In this document: piece by piece, positions 41,896 to 50,829 of the stretch
Layout: each line of letters starts with the position of its first letter
How positions within the stretch are numbered: the stretch's first letter is position 1
NCBI RefSeq assembly: GCF_012641185.1
Contig: NZ_JAAXLK010000002.1
Span: 1-64,000 of the forward strand
DNA from: Levilactobacillus tujiorum
GTDB taxonomy: Bacteria > Bacillota > Bacilli > Lactobacillales > Lactobacillaceae
Direction of reading: 5' to 3'
DNA: 64,000 nt
The notes under the pieces: model-generated
Databases searched by the model: none
Told to the model about the DNA's origin: nothing
What the model saw: the letters and a program-made list of their open reading frames with translations, nothing else
Position numbers and translations under genes: made by a program

Positions 41896-41923
41896 GAAAA
41901 AAAGCCATTCTAAGAATGACTTT
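41896..41923 (-). terminator. Terminator of the EAL gene
   Basis: On the minus strand AAAGTCATTC-TTA-GAATGGCTTT then T4C; the hairpin starts six bases after the stop codon. Confidence 0.8.
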
Positions 41924-41928
41924 CGTGA

Positions 41929-42609
41929 TTAATCGAATTTATCGCCGTCGAGTTTGAAGAGGTGTGGCTTGCCGTAGAACCAGCCTTGACAAAGGTCGAT
42001 TTCCAGACTATCTGCCATATCGGCTTCATCTTGATTTTCGACGCCTTCTAGAATAAGCCGCAGTTTGTATTGATCAGCGATCTTTTTCCAGAACTTCAGG
42101 TTTTCGGGAATCTCGGCGGTACGGCCTTCTTGCCGAAAGTTTTGCATGGCGAATTTTATTTCGCTGGCGTAAGAGAGAATTGGTTCCAGGTGCTTGTATG
42201 TATTAAGGCCCGTACCAACATCGTCCAAGCTGAGCTGAATGCCACGTTGATCGAAGTAGTGGACTTGATCGATGATTTGTCGGTTGGTAATGTGGTCGTC
42301 AGTCACTTCCTCGGTCACTTCGAGGACCAAATTGACTGGGTAAATCTGTTTTTGAGCGGCGACGATGGCTTTGGCAATCGTCGGATCAATGAACTGACTC
42401 TGGTTGACGTTGAAGGAGACTGAACCAATTTTGAGCATTAACTTTTTAGCCGTTTTGGTCATTAAGTCGGCTTGAATATCAATCGGAATTGATTCAAAAT
42501 TTTTGGGCAGAACCCACTTATCATCGACACGTTGGCGAATCAACATTTCGTAACCAATCAGAGAATTGTTTAAGACGTCTAATTGGGGTTGTAAAAAGTA
42601 ACGGTACAT
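41929..42609 (-). CDS. EAL-domain c-di-GMP phosphodiesterase
   Basis: 226 aa, a stand-alone EAL domain. The signature glutamate is in GYEMLIR (EML in place of EAL). Other catalytic residues are intact: Asn in FNVNQSQF, Glu in LEVTEE, the acidic pair in SLDDVGTG, Lys in EIKFAMQ, Glu in EGVEN and Gln in QGWFYGKP. It should linearise c-di-GMP. AGGAGG at 12 bp favours the ATG at 42609 over the upstream one. It is divergent from the diguanylate cyclase at 42875. Confidence 0.85.
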   Translation of the reverse strand: MYRYFLQPQLDVLNNSLIGYEMLIRQRVDDKWVLPKNFESIPIDIQADLMTKTAKKLMLKIGSVSFNVNQSQFIDPTIAKAIVAAQKQIYPVNLVLEVTEEVTDDHITNRQIIDQVHYFDQRGIQLSLDDVGTGLNTYKHLEPILSYASEIKFAMQNFRQEGRTAEIPENLKFWKKIADQYKLRLILEGVENQDEADMADSLEIDLCQGWFYGKPHLFKLDGDKFD

Positions 42610-42874
42610 AGTTACAAAATCCTCCTTTCGTAGAGTGTCTGTTACCATCATACTTTATTTTTCCAAATTAAAATAGGGGTTGTCCCAAAACAGTTTGTGG
42701 TTTTAGTGTAACAAGTTAATCAATTAGAGTAATATAGTGGTGTGGCATTATTGGCTATATTGGATTATAGTTATAACGATAGATTGAATATACTGACAAT
42801 CTTATTTGTCGAAATCGAGAAACAGGTTTTGCGTCCCGATTGGGGAAAATTATTAAAACAAGGAGATTGATCAG

Positions 42875-43999
42875 ATGACTTGGTCAGTTTGGCTGGTACC
42901 ACCAATGATTACCAGTATCTTTTTCGTTTTAGGCGTCATCACACTTTACTGGTCAATCTTTAACTGGGCGACGGCAAAAGCCGAATCGCAGAATAAACCA
43001 GTGAACGTTAAACGTGTTCAGACGATCGTAGGGGTCGTTTGTGCCGTGACTTCTGTATTTGCATTGCAATTAATTGTGCGCGATAGCCATTTGTCGTGGA
43101 CTTTTACGAATTTTCAGCTGTTACTATTAATTTTTGTGGCCTACTTCTTACAGGTCAAAATCCCGTACTGGGTCGTGTTCCTCGCGGGAATTGCCTTCAT
43201 GTTATTGAACGGCAACATTAACCAGCCGTTATCTTGGGTTTACACGGCACTGTTCGGCCTGTTCTACGTCGTGTCGTACATTCAGAGCACTCACCTCTGG
43301 CGTGCGCCGTTTACGCGCTATGCGGCGGTTGCGATTGCATTTGCCGCGCCGCTGTGGTACTTGGTCAAGGTACGCCTGCACTTAACTTGGTCGACGTACT
43401 TTGACGAGATGATTAATTACCTGTTGCTGGTGGTCTTGATGTACGGATACTTCAAGATTCAGGACAAGGACCGACGGATTAAGGACCGACTGTTCCGTTC
43501 GGCCAACTGGGATACGTTGACTAAGGTTCAAAACTTTGCGGCGTACGACCGGGCCATTGGGTATGAATTCCACCAGAGTGCCGCGCATGACCGTGATTTG
43601 TCGATGATTATGTTCGATATCGACCATTTTAAACGGGTGAATGATACTTACGGGCACTTGGCAGGCGATGAAGTCTTGAAGCAGGTCGTGCGAACCGTGA
43701 CCAATACACTGAAAGACATCGACCCGAAGATTGTGCTGTACCGAACCGGTGGCGAAGAGTTTAACATTATCTTCCCAGAGTATTCGGTAGAACAGACGAG
43801 GGATGTCGCGCAACGCGTCTTCGATGCCGTTAAGAACAAGACGATCGCGTATAACGACGTTGAAATTAACGTGACCATTTCGATTGGGGTCTCCGCGTTG
43901 AGCTTGAAGGATAGTAACCCGTTGGACTTCTACAAACGGGTCGATGCCAACTTATATCACTCTAAGCAAAACGGCCGGCAACAGATCACGGTTGGGTAA
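42875..43999 (+). CDS. Membrane-bound diguanylate cyclase (GGDEF)
   Basis: 374 aa. Six to seven membrane helices occupy residues about 8-192, followed by a GGDEF domain with FDIDHFKRVNDTYGHLAGDEVL and the active-site loop GGEEF at 292-296. It should make c-di-GMP from two GTP. The inhibitory I-site RxxD is replaced by DPKI, so product inhibition by that route is absent. It is divergent from an EAL phosphodiesterase gene, giving a compact make/break pair. The 265-bp gap between them presumably holds both promoters. The membrane sensor domain is of unknown ligand. Confidence 0.9.
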   Translation: MTWSVWLVPPMITSIFFVLGVITLYWSIFNWATAKAESQNKPVNVKRVQTIVGVVCAVTSVFALQLIVRDSHLSWTFTNFQLLLLIFVAYFLQVKIPYWVVFLAGIAFMLLNGNINQPLSWVYTALFGLFYVVSYIQSTHLWRAPFTRYAAVAIAFAAPLWYLVKVRLHLTWSTYFDEMINYLLLVVLMYGYFKIQDKDRRIKDRLFRSANWDTLTKVQNFAAYDRAIGYEFHQSAAHDRDLSMIMFDIDHFKRVNDTYGHLAGDEVLKQVVRTVTNTLKDIDPKIVLYRTGGEEFNIIFPEYSVEQTRDVAQRVFDAVKNKTIAYNDVEINVTISIGVSALSLKDSNPLDFYKRVDANLYHSKQNGRQQITVG

Positions 44000-44098
44000 T
44001 TTTTGGTTAAATCAGGTGAGAATTCGTGAAAATTGGCGGGGCTTCGTGTAGAATAATCTTCTAGTCATGGAACGTCATGACGGATTGGAGCGATCACC

Positions 44099-44305
44099 GT
44101 GATTTTCTTATTACTACTTTTATTGTTACTGTTTCCATTGTTACGCCTAACTTTCGGCTTGGCAGGCTGGTTGTTAGGAATTGTGGGAACTGTAATTATC
44201 GGGGCCATCGTTCTCGTTGCCTTCGCAGCACTGTTTCGATTCTTCATCGTGGCGGTACTCGTGATTGGCGGCGGCTTGTGGGCCTCACATGCATTGTTCA
44301 GTTAA
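44099..44305 (+). CDS. Small hydrophobic membrane protein, 68 aa
   Basis: GTG start at 44099 with TTGGAG upstream. Nearly the entire chain is hydrophobic, in two to three helices (MIFLLLLLLLLFPLLRL, then WLLGIVGTVIIGAIVLVAF, then FFIVAVLVIGGGLWA). No recognised domain. Its position downstream of the cyclase and before a terminator supports a real gene, but low-complexity hydrophobic ORFs can be spurious. Confidence 0.5.
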   Translation: MIFLLLLLLLLFPLLRLTFGLAGWLLGIVGTVIIGAIVLVAFAALFRFFIVAVLVIGGGLWASHALFS

Positions 44306-44351
44306 GCGTGGGGTGTACTGCTCAGCATTTAACTGAGTTGTTAATTAAAAT

Positions 44352-44384
44352 AAAAAAACTTCGGCGGCTGCCGGAGTTTTTTTG
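44352..44384. terminator. Bidirectional terminator
   Basis: AAAAAAACTTCGG/CCGGAGTTTTTTT between convergent genes. Confidence 0.85.
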
Positions 44385-44395
44385 ACGGATCAGAA

Positions 44396-44725
44396 TTATT
44401 CGAATGACATTTCGACGAGATAAGTGTGTTCCTTCGTCACGTAACCAGTGGTAATCCAAACCTCTTGATAATCGAGTTTGGAGCTATGGGTACGGGCGAA
44501 GAAGTCTTCTAATAGATCGCCATTCTTTGCGAGGAAGTCATCACCCATGCGGTTAACCAGTAGGTGGTTTTCGGGGAAATAGATATCAGCGTTAGCGACT
44601 GGTACCGTGTCGGGAACCCCTACGGTTACAACGTTACTATTGGGTTGGGGAATGAACTTCACTTTGTCTTGGTGTCGGTGAATGTAGGATAATACGTTAT
44701 AGATTGAATCAGAGTTGCTCGCCAC
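44396..44725 (-). CDS. Conserved hypothetical protein, 109 aa
   Basis: Soluble, no signal peptide. It begins MASNSDSIYNVLSYIHRHQ and has an alpha/beta pattern with VVTVGVPDTVPVANADIYFP and LDYQEVWITTGYVTKEHTYLVEMSFE at the C-terminus. GTG start with GGGAGC upstream. Family not recognised. Monocistronic, convergent with the small membrane protein. Confidence 0.65.
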   Translation of the reverse strand: MASNSDSIYNVLSYIHRHQDKVKFIPQPNSNVVTVGVPDTVPVANADIYFPENHLLVNRMGDDFLAKNGDLLEDFFARTHSSKLDYQEVWITTGYVTKEHTYLVEMSFE

Positions 44726-44896
44726 AGTTCTCTTGCTCCCTTCGGTGTCTATATTGTAACAAATATTTTTGCGTTTACCAGTAGTTCACTATGAGATAAT
44801 CCGTTATTGCAAACGAATTTCAGGCGAGTATAATTGTCGCATATGTAGTTTATACAGTTTCCAGAGAGTAAAAAGAAGAAAGAAGGCCAAAATTCA

Positions 44897-46630
44897 ATGA
44901 TGCGACTTGCCCGAAAACACTTGGACTGGTGGGCAGTAGTCCTTGCTGTGGGCTTTATGATCATACAAGTTATCTGTGATCTTTCGTTGCCAACGCTAAC
45001 CTCTGATATTATTGACAAAGGGATTGCGCAAAACGATATTGGCTACATCTGGCAGACCGGTGGAAAAATGCTTCTGCTGAGTTTTATTGGGGTGTTAGGT
45101 TCCGCCGGGAACGTGTACTATGCGGCAACCCAATCGCAAAAGATGGGTCAACGCATTCGTTCTTTACTATTTAAGAAAGTCACGTATTCCTCATCCGAAG
45201 AATTCGAAACGGTAGGGAATGCGTCCCTGATCACCCGGACGACCAACGACGTGGTACAGATTCAAAACGTAATGGTCCAAATGTTACGGATGATGTTGAT
45301 GGCACCAATTATGCTGATTGGCGCGGGTGTCTTGGCATACGTCAAGAGTCCCAAGCTAACCTTGGTCTTCTTAGTGGCACTGCCAGTCTTGGCAATCTTC
45401 ACTGGGGCGATCATGTATTTCGCTGTGCCGTTGTTTAAGAGTCTGCAAAAGAAAATTGATCGGATTAACCTAACGTTCCGCGAAGGGTTAACGGGGGTTC
45501 GGGTGATTCGAGCCTTTAATCAAGATAAATTCGAACAAGATCGGTTTGAAGGGGCCAACCAGGACTATACCCAAACTGGGATTAAGGTCTTTATGATTGT
45601 GTCACTGATGTTTCCCGTCATCACGCTGATTATCAGTGGGACTAACATCGGAATCGTCTGGTACGGTGGTCAACTGATCGCCAGCCAATCAATGGCAGTG
45701 GGGAATTTAGTGGCGTTCATGACATATGCCACTCAGATTCTCATCAGTTTCATGATGGTTTCCATGATCTTTGTCTTCGTGCCCCGGGCGCAAGCCTCAG
45801 CAGCACGGATCAATGAAGTGATGGACCTGAAGTCGAAGATTAACGATGCCGATCAACCCGTCAGCCTAAACGATGACGCGGCTAGCTTAACGTTTGATCA
45901 CGTCAATTTCCGGTATACCGGTGCTGAGGAGCTCGCTTTAACTGACGTGAACTTCACAGCAACTGCTGGCCAAACGGTCGCCATTATTGGGGGAACGGGG
46001 TCTGGTAAATCAACACTGGTTAACCTGATTCCCCGGTTATTCGATCCCGAGAGTGGGCAGATTAAGTTGAACGGGACAGCCCTTACAGCAGTCAGCCAGC
46101 ATGATCTTCACCAAGCGGTGTCTATCACGCAACAGAAGGCCGTGCTGTTCTCCGGGACTATTCGTAGCAACATGGTTTATGGGATGCCCGATGCCACAGA
46201 CGATCAGATTTGGCACGCGCTGGACATCGCCCAAGCTAGTGATTTCGTCAAAGAAGAAGGTGGCCTGGACGCGACGGTTGAACAAGATGGGGATAATTTC
46301 TCCGGTGGTCAACGGCAACGTTTAGTCATCGCCCGGACGATTCTGAAGCGGGCTAGCGTCTATATTTTTGACGACTCGTTCTCCGCACTGGACTTCAAGA
46401 CGGATTCCCTGTTGCGCCAAGACTTACGGCAAGACGAACAGGTTCAGCAAGGGGTGACGGTGATCGTTGCTCAACGGGTTTCAACCGTTGCCGATGCTGA
46501 TCTGATCTTGGTGATCGACGGTGGGAAGATCGTCGGCCAAGGCACGCATGCCGAACTCAAAGCTAACAACGAAACGTACCAAGAAATTCTAGATTCACAA
46601 CTCCGGAAGGGGGATGTCGTCGATGCGTAA
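44897..46630 (+). CDS. ABC exporter half-transporter with degenerate ATP site
   Basis: 577 aa. Type IV exporter membrane domain (about 15-300, six helices) plus nucleotide-binding domain: Walker A GGTGSGKST, signature FSGGQRQR and Walker B YIFDDSFSALD. The residue after the Walker B Asp, normally the catalytic Glu, is Asp. This matches the degenerate-site subunit of heterodimeric multidrug exporters such as LmrCD, BmrCD or TM287/288. It pairs with the overlapping downstream gene. Substrates are probably amphipathic drugs or lipids. Confidence 0.9.
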   Translation: MMRLARKHLDWWAVVLAVGFMIIQVICDLSLPTLTSDIIDKGIAQNDIGYIWQTGGKMLLLSFIGVLGSAGNVYYAATQSQKMGQRIRSLLFKKVTYSSSEEFETVGNASLITRTTNDVVQIQNVMVQMLRMMLMAPIMLIGAGVLAYVKSPKLTLVFLVALPVLAIFTGAIMYFAVPLFKSLQKKIDRINLTFREGLTGVRVIRAFNQDKFEQDRFEGANQDYTQTGIKVFMIVSLMFPVITLIISGTNIGIVWYGGQLIASQSMAVGNLVAFMTYATQILISFMMVSMIFVFVPRAQASAARINEVMDLKSKINDADQPVSLNDDAASLTFDHVNFRYTGAEELALTDVNFTATAGQTVAIIGGTGSGKSTLVNLIPRLFDPESGQIKLNGTALTAVSQHDLHQAVSITQQKAVLFSGTIRSNMVYGMPDATDDQIWHALDIAQASDFVKEEGGLDATVEQDGDNFSGGQRQRLVIARTILKRASVYIFDDSFSALDFKTDSLLRQDLRQDEQVQQGVTVIVAQRVSTVADADLILVIDGGKIVGQGTHAELKANNETYQEILDSQLRKGDVVDA

Positions 46631-48464
46631 TGGACGCGGATCTGCAACTAAGCAGCGGCCACAAAGCTTCTGGGGCACGACGATTCGGCTCTTTCGCTAC
46701 ATGGGTCGGTGGATTCCAGGCATTGTGATTGTGCTCGTATTTGCTGCAATTGCGGTTATTTTACAAATTAAAACGCCTAAGATTTTAGGGAAAGCAACCA
46801 CTGAGTTATTTAAAGGCGTGATGAAGGGGCAAGCCGAACTGAAGGCTGGCATCCCTATTCACAGCCTCCCGGTAGATTTTGGCAAAATTGGTCAAATCCT
46901 ACTGGTCGTCGGGATTATGTACGCAGCCGCAGCAATCTTTAACGTGATCCAACAAGTGATCATGAACTGGATTGCGCAGAAAGTCGTGTACCGTCTCAGA
47001 CGAGACCTTAAGCAAAAAATGCAACGGTTACCGATTAGTTACTATGATACCCATAGCAACGGGGACTTAATGTCGCGGATGGCCAATGATATGGATAACA
47101 TTGGTGGTACCTTACAACAGACGCTGTCTCAATTGGTAACGAGTGTGCTGACCTTCTTCGGGGTGCTGTACATGATGCTCACCATTAGTGGATGGCTGAC
47201 GTTGGTTGCGCTGATTTCAGTGCCACTGAGTTTAGTCGTGGTCATGATTGTGGCGCCGAAGTCACAACGGTTCTTTGCTAATCAACAGAAGCATCTGGGG
47301 CTGCTCAACGATACGGTCGAAGAGACTTACGCGGGTCACACCGTGGTGAAGACCTTTAACCAAGAGGAGAGCACGCAGGAACAGTTTGAGCAGCATAACC
47401 GTAAGTATTACCAATCAGCGTGGAAAGCGCAGTTTGTTTCAAGTCTGATCTTTCCTCTGATGAACTTCGTGAAGAACTTGGACTATCTGGCAGTCGCCGT
47501 GATTGGTGGGATTCAGGTTGCTAATGGGCAAGTGAGCTTGGGGAACGTGCAAGCCTTCCTGCAATATACCAACCAATTCTCACAACCATTGACGCAGATG
47601 GCCAACTTGACCAACACGATTCAAGCGACGATTGCGTCGGCTGAACGGGTCTTTGCGGTCTTGGATGAAAAGGAAATGGATGAATCGGCAGCGGCAACGT
47701 TACCGGCCCAAACAGCGGCGGATGGCAACGTCATTGAATTTGACAACGTGGCCTTCCAATACGATCCTGAGAATCCACTGATCGAAGACTTCAATCTGAA
47801 AGTTAAGCCGGGTGAGATGGTCGCCATCGTCGGGCCAACCGGTGCGGGGAAGACGACGATCATTAACTTGCTCGAGCGCTTCTACGACGTTGGATCCGGC
47901 CAGATCAAGTATCGCGGCGAGCCAACCGCTAACGTTGCGCGGCCAGAATTACGTAAGCACTTTGCGATGGTTCTGCAGGATACGTGGCTCTTTACGGGGA
48001 CCATCATGGATAACATTCGGTATGGTCGTGAGAATGCGACGGATGATGAGGTCTATGCGGCGGCTAAAGCGGCACACGCGGATACCTTTATCCGGCAGTT
48101 GCCTGAGGGCTACGAGACGGTTCTGAATGAAGCCGCCACGAACATTTCACAAGGGCAACGTCAACTGTTGACGATTGCCCGGGCGTTCGTGGCTGATCCC
48201 GACGTCTTGATTCTCGATGAAGCGACGAGTTCGGTCGATACACGGACGGAAATGCTGATTCAACATGCCATGGAACGGCTCTTGGCTGGGCGGACGAGTT
48301 TTGTCGTTGCGCACCGGTTATCGACGATTCAAAATGCCGAAAATATCGTGGTCATGAACCACGGGCACATCGTGGAAACTGGGAACCATGAAAGCTTGTT
48401 GGCAGCGGATGGCTTCTATGCCGATCTGTACAACAGTCAATTTGCCGGTAATAATTTAGCTTAA
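46623..48464 (+). CDS. ABC exporter half-transporter with canonical ATP site
   Basis: 613 aa. A six-helix exporter domain precedes an ATPase with Walker A GPTGAGKTT, signature ISQGQRQL and Walker B VLILDEATSSVD, so the catalytic Glu is present. The start is the ATG at 46623, 9 bp after AAGGGGG; the ATG at 46614 lies on the ribosome site. It overlaps the partner gene by 8 bp. Together they form an asymmetric exporter in which this subunit supplies the hydrolytic Glu. Terminator follows. Confidence 0.9.
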   Translation: MRNGRGSATKQRPQSFWGTTIRLFRYMGRWIPGIVIVLVFAAIAVILQIKTPKILGKATTELFKGVMKGQAELKAGIPIHSLPVDFGKIGQILLVVGIMYAAAAIFNVIQQVIMNWIAQKVVYRLRRDLKQKMQRLPISYYDTHSNGDLMSRMANDMDNIGGTLQQTLSQLVTSVLTFFGVLYMMLTISGWLTLVALISVPLSLVVVMIVAPKSQRFFANQQKHLGLLNDTVEETYAGHTVVKTFNQEESTQEQFEQHNRKYYQSAWKAQFVSSLIFPLMNFVKNLDYLAVAVIGGIQVANGQVSLGNVQAFLQYTNQFSQPLTQMANLTNTIQATIASAERVFAVLDEKEMDESAAATLPAQTAADGNVIEFDNVAFQYDPENPLIEDFNLKVKPGEMVAIVGPTGAGKTTIINLLERFYDVGSGQIKYRGEPTANVARPELRKHFAMVLQDTWLFTGTIMDNIRYGRENATDDEVYAAAKAAHADTFIRQLPEGYETVLNEAATNISQGQRQLLTIARAFVADPDVLILDEATSSVDTRTEMLIQHAMERLLAGRTSFVVAHRLSTIQNAENIVVMNHGHIVETGNHESLLAADGFYADLYNSQFAGNNLA

Positions 48465-48476
48465 TTTGTCGTTACG

Positions 48477-48507
48477 AAAGGTCAGGGCGCAGGTCCTGGC
48501 CTTTTTT
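48477..48507 (+). terminator. Terminator of the ABC exporter operon
   Basis: AAAGGTCAGG/CCTGGCCTTT with extra T residues. Confidence 0.85.
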
Positions 48508-48577
48508 GCTGATTTCAATGGTCAAAGGTTAGCATTTCAGGGTAGAATGAGGAGGAGAGAAAGTTGAGGCGGTAGGA

Positions 48578-49588
48578 ATGACATATCGACAGACGAAGGC
48601 AGCGCTACACCGTTTACTCACGGACGGAATTGTTCCGGGCGTCAGCTATGCCTTTATCGATCAGGATCGGGTTGAAACCGGGGTGATGGGAAACGCAGCT
48701 GTAGTTCCTCGGCCGGAAGTCTTGCGATCAGGGATGGTCTATGACGTGGCTTCGTTGACGAAAGTTGTGGGAACTCTGAGTGTGACCTTACAGCTGCTAG
48801 CTCAGGGGCGGTTGCATTTAACTGATGCGGTTAGCGATTGGCTGCCGGAGTGGCAGGATCGGCGGGTAACCATCCGTCACTTGCTGACCCATACGTCCGG
48901 GATCTGCGGTTATATTCCAAATCGAAATCAGTTAGCCGCACCGGCATTGACGCAGGCGTTGTTGAAATTACATGTGGGGCCGACGTTTAATCGGCAAATG
49001 GTCTATGCGGATGTTAATTATATTTTCATGGGGTGGATCGTCGAACGGGTCTTGGACGAGCCCATTCAGTTGGCCGTCCAGCGACGAGTCCTAGCGCCAT
49101 TAGGTATGATCCACAGTACGTTTACGCCCCAGCAGCCGCAAGCGTGTGTGCCCACGGCGGTGACGCGTGAGCGGGGATTAATTCGGGGTGAGGTGCATGA
49201 TCCCAAGGGCTATGTGCTCCAACGACGCTGCGGATCGGCCGGCCTCTTCAGTACGGCCCGGGATCTTGCCACGTTCTGTCAGGCGTACCTCTATCCAGAA
49301 AAAGTAGCCAGTGTCTTGCCGCCAACGTGGATTCATCGGCTCACGGCAGATTGGACCCCGAACGGGCAGGCTAACCGGTCGTTGGGGTGGGCACTTACGG
49401 CGTCGCAGTGGCCGTCAGCTCACCGGGTGATCTGGCATTCGGGATTCACCGGGACGTACCTGGTGATCGACCAGCAAGCACGACAGGCGATGGTCTTCCT
49501 GACGAATCGGGTCCATCCAGTGGCGCCTAATTTGCCATACCTCGACCAACGAAATGCCGTGATCGGTACTTATTTGGCTGAAAAATAA
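48578..49588 (+). CDS. Beta-lactamase/DD-peptidase-like serine hydrolase
   Basis: 336 aa, class C beta-lactamase fold. Motif 1 SxxK is in DVASLTKVVGT (Ser about residue 60), motif 2 YxN in VYADVNYIF and motif 3 HSGFTG near the C-terminus. There is no signal peptide, so it is probably cytosolic, like many lactobacillar serine hydrolases that act as esterases or D-aminopeptidases rather than beta-lactamases. The substrate is unknown. Monocistronic; element A4 starts within a few bases of the stop. Confidence 0.8.
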   Translation: MTYRQTKAALHRLLTDGIVPGVSYAFIDQDRVETGVMGNAAVVPRPEVLRSGMVYDVASLTKVVGTLSVTLQLLAQGRLHLTDAVSDWLPEWQDRRVTIRHLLTHTSGICGYIPNRNQLAAPALTQALLKLHVGPTFNRQMVYADVNYIFMGWIVERVLDEPIQLAVQRRVLAPLGMIHSTFTPQQPQACVPTAVTRERGLIRGEVHDPKGYVLQRRCGSAGLFSTARDLATFCQAYLYPEKVASVLPPTWIHRLTADWTPNGQANRSLGWALTASQWPSAHRVIWHSGFTGTYLVIDQQARQAMVFLTNRVHPVAPNLPYLDQRNAVIGTYLAEK

Positions 49589-49589
49589 A

Positions 49590-49767
49590 TGCCGCCTTAC
49601 CGTTCGCCAAATTTGGACTGGAACGCTGTGGGCAGGACGGGGCAAGCCATAGAGCGGTCTTGCCCCTCGCTTGAAGCCGCAAAACCCGTCTTCAAGTCGC
49701 CATTTACCAAGCAGATCACTTGGTAAATCCCACGGCTGAGTCCAAATTTGGCTCACTCACGGCTCCA
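49590..49767 (+). repeat. Dispersed structured element A, copy A4
   Basis: Block A with compensatory variants. Outer stem CCAAATTTGGACT/AGTCCAAATTTGG (others read TTTGAGCT/AGCTCAAA). P2 GGGGCAAG/CTTGCCCC (others GGCTGGAG/CTCCAGCC). P3 CTTGAAG/CTTCAAG (others CTTTGAG/CTCAAAG). P4 and loop CCATAGAGCGGT unchanged. Confidence 0.85.
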
Positions 49768-49843
49768 TGGATATCATCAATCGCTGTCGAATGACGTCTG
49801 TCATCTTAGCTAGTGTCATTGTGTCATTCAAGGACTAGCTTAA

Positions 49844-50019
49844 CCGGAGGAGGGCAGAGGTGGAGCCAGCTGTGTCGACGGTGTTAGCCGATTTTCGGCT
49901 TACAGCGTGGGACGTGTTTGAAAACTGACGGTTTGGGTCAGGTTTCAAACCGAGCCGGAGGACCGCTCCTCAGGCCGTAGGCGTTCCCCACAGCAGGCGG
50001 AATCTCTGCCAGCCGCAGG
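49844..50019 (+). repeat. Dispersed structured element B, copy B5
   Basis: Nearly identical to B1. The GTTTGAAAACTGAC/GTCAGGTTTCAAAC arm pairs better than in B1. The spacer from A4 is 76 bp and shares ATTCAA-GACTAG-TTAA with locus 1. Confidence 0.85.
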
Positions 50020-50070
50020 TGATGGGCAATATTACGATGAACATGGTTACTCAAGCTATGAGAGCAATTA

Positions 50071-50112
50071 AAAAGCAGTGTCACGCCCGAGATGGACGTG
50101 ACACTGCTTTTC
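50071..50112 (-). terminator. gatD terminator
   Basis: AAAAGCAGTGTCACG/CGTGACACTGCTTTT, a 15-bp perfect stem. Confidence 0.85.
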
Positions 50113-50124
50113 TAAATGATAGGG

Positions 50125-50829
50125 TTAGAACGTTGCCGGAATTGGCAGGGCTTCTTGTTGACTGAAGTCTTCTTCCGGGAACTTGCGCTTTAAAGCGGCA
50201 ACTAATAGGTGTTTTGCAATCTCGCCGTTACGGGTCAGAATCGGGCCGTGGAAGTAGGAACAGTAGACGTTCTTGTAGATAGCGCCTTCCGTTCCGTCCT
50301 CGCCGTTATTCCCCTTGCCGGAGACCACGTTACCTAATGGCCGTTCGCCGGCGCCGAGGAAGGTCCGGCCTTGGTGGTTTTCAAAACCGTGATAAGTCTC
50401 GCCGGTTTCTTGATTCTTGATCACGATGTCGCCAATAAACCGGTTGTGGTCTTGGGCCAACGTGTAGTGGTCGAGTGCCCCGATCCCAGGTAGCTTTTCG
50501 CCATCAGCACCGATGTAGTAATGACCGAGTAGTTGAAAGCCACCACAGATCGCCAGCAGGGGACCGCCAGATTCGATGAATTTGGTGAGCTCGGCCTTCT
50601 TGGTCTGGATATCTTGGGAAACAATCGTCTGTTCAAAGTCCTGACCACCACCGAAAAAGGCGAGATCGTAGTCGGCGGCGTGGAAGTCTTCTTCTAGACT
50701 GATGATATCAACATTTAGGTGCACGTCCATTTGCTTGGCATAGTAGTTTAAGGCCAAGATATTGCCGACGTCACCATAGGTATTCATCAAGTTGCCGTAA
50801 AGGTGGGCAACGTTTAATTCATAACTCAT
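50125..50829 (-). CDS. gatD: Lipid II isoglutaminyl synthase, glutaminase subunit
   Basis: 234 aa, class I glutamine amidotransferase of the CobB/CobQ-like type. The nucleophile Cys is in [11 protein letters not shown] (about residue 95), the catalytic His in YFHGP (about 190), with FGGGQDFEQ. It releases ammonia from glutamine for MurT, which amidates the alpha-carboxyl of D-Glu in lipid II. The ATG overlaps the murT stop (ATGA), so the two are made together. Confidence 0.95.
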   Translation of the reverse strand: MSYELNVAHLYGNLMNTYGDVGNILALNYYAKQMDVHLNVDIISLEEDFHAADYDLAFFGGGQDFEQTIVSQDIQTKKAELTKFIESGGPLLAICGGFQLLGHYYIGADGEKLPGIGALDHYTLAQDHNRFIGDIVIKNQETGETYHGFENHQGRTFLGAGERPLGNVVSGKGNNGEDGTEGAIYKNVYCSYFHGPILTRNGEIAKHLLVAALKRKFPEEDFSQQEALPIPATF

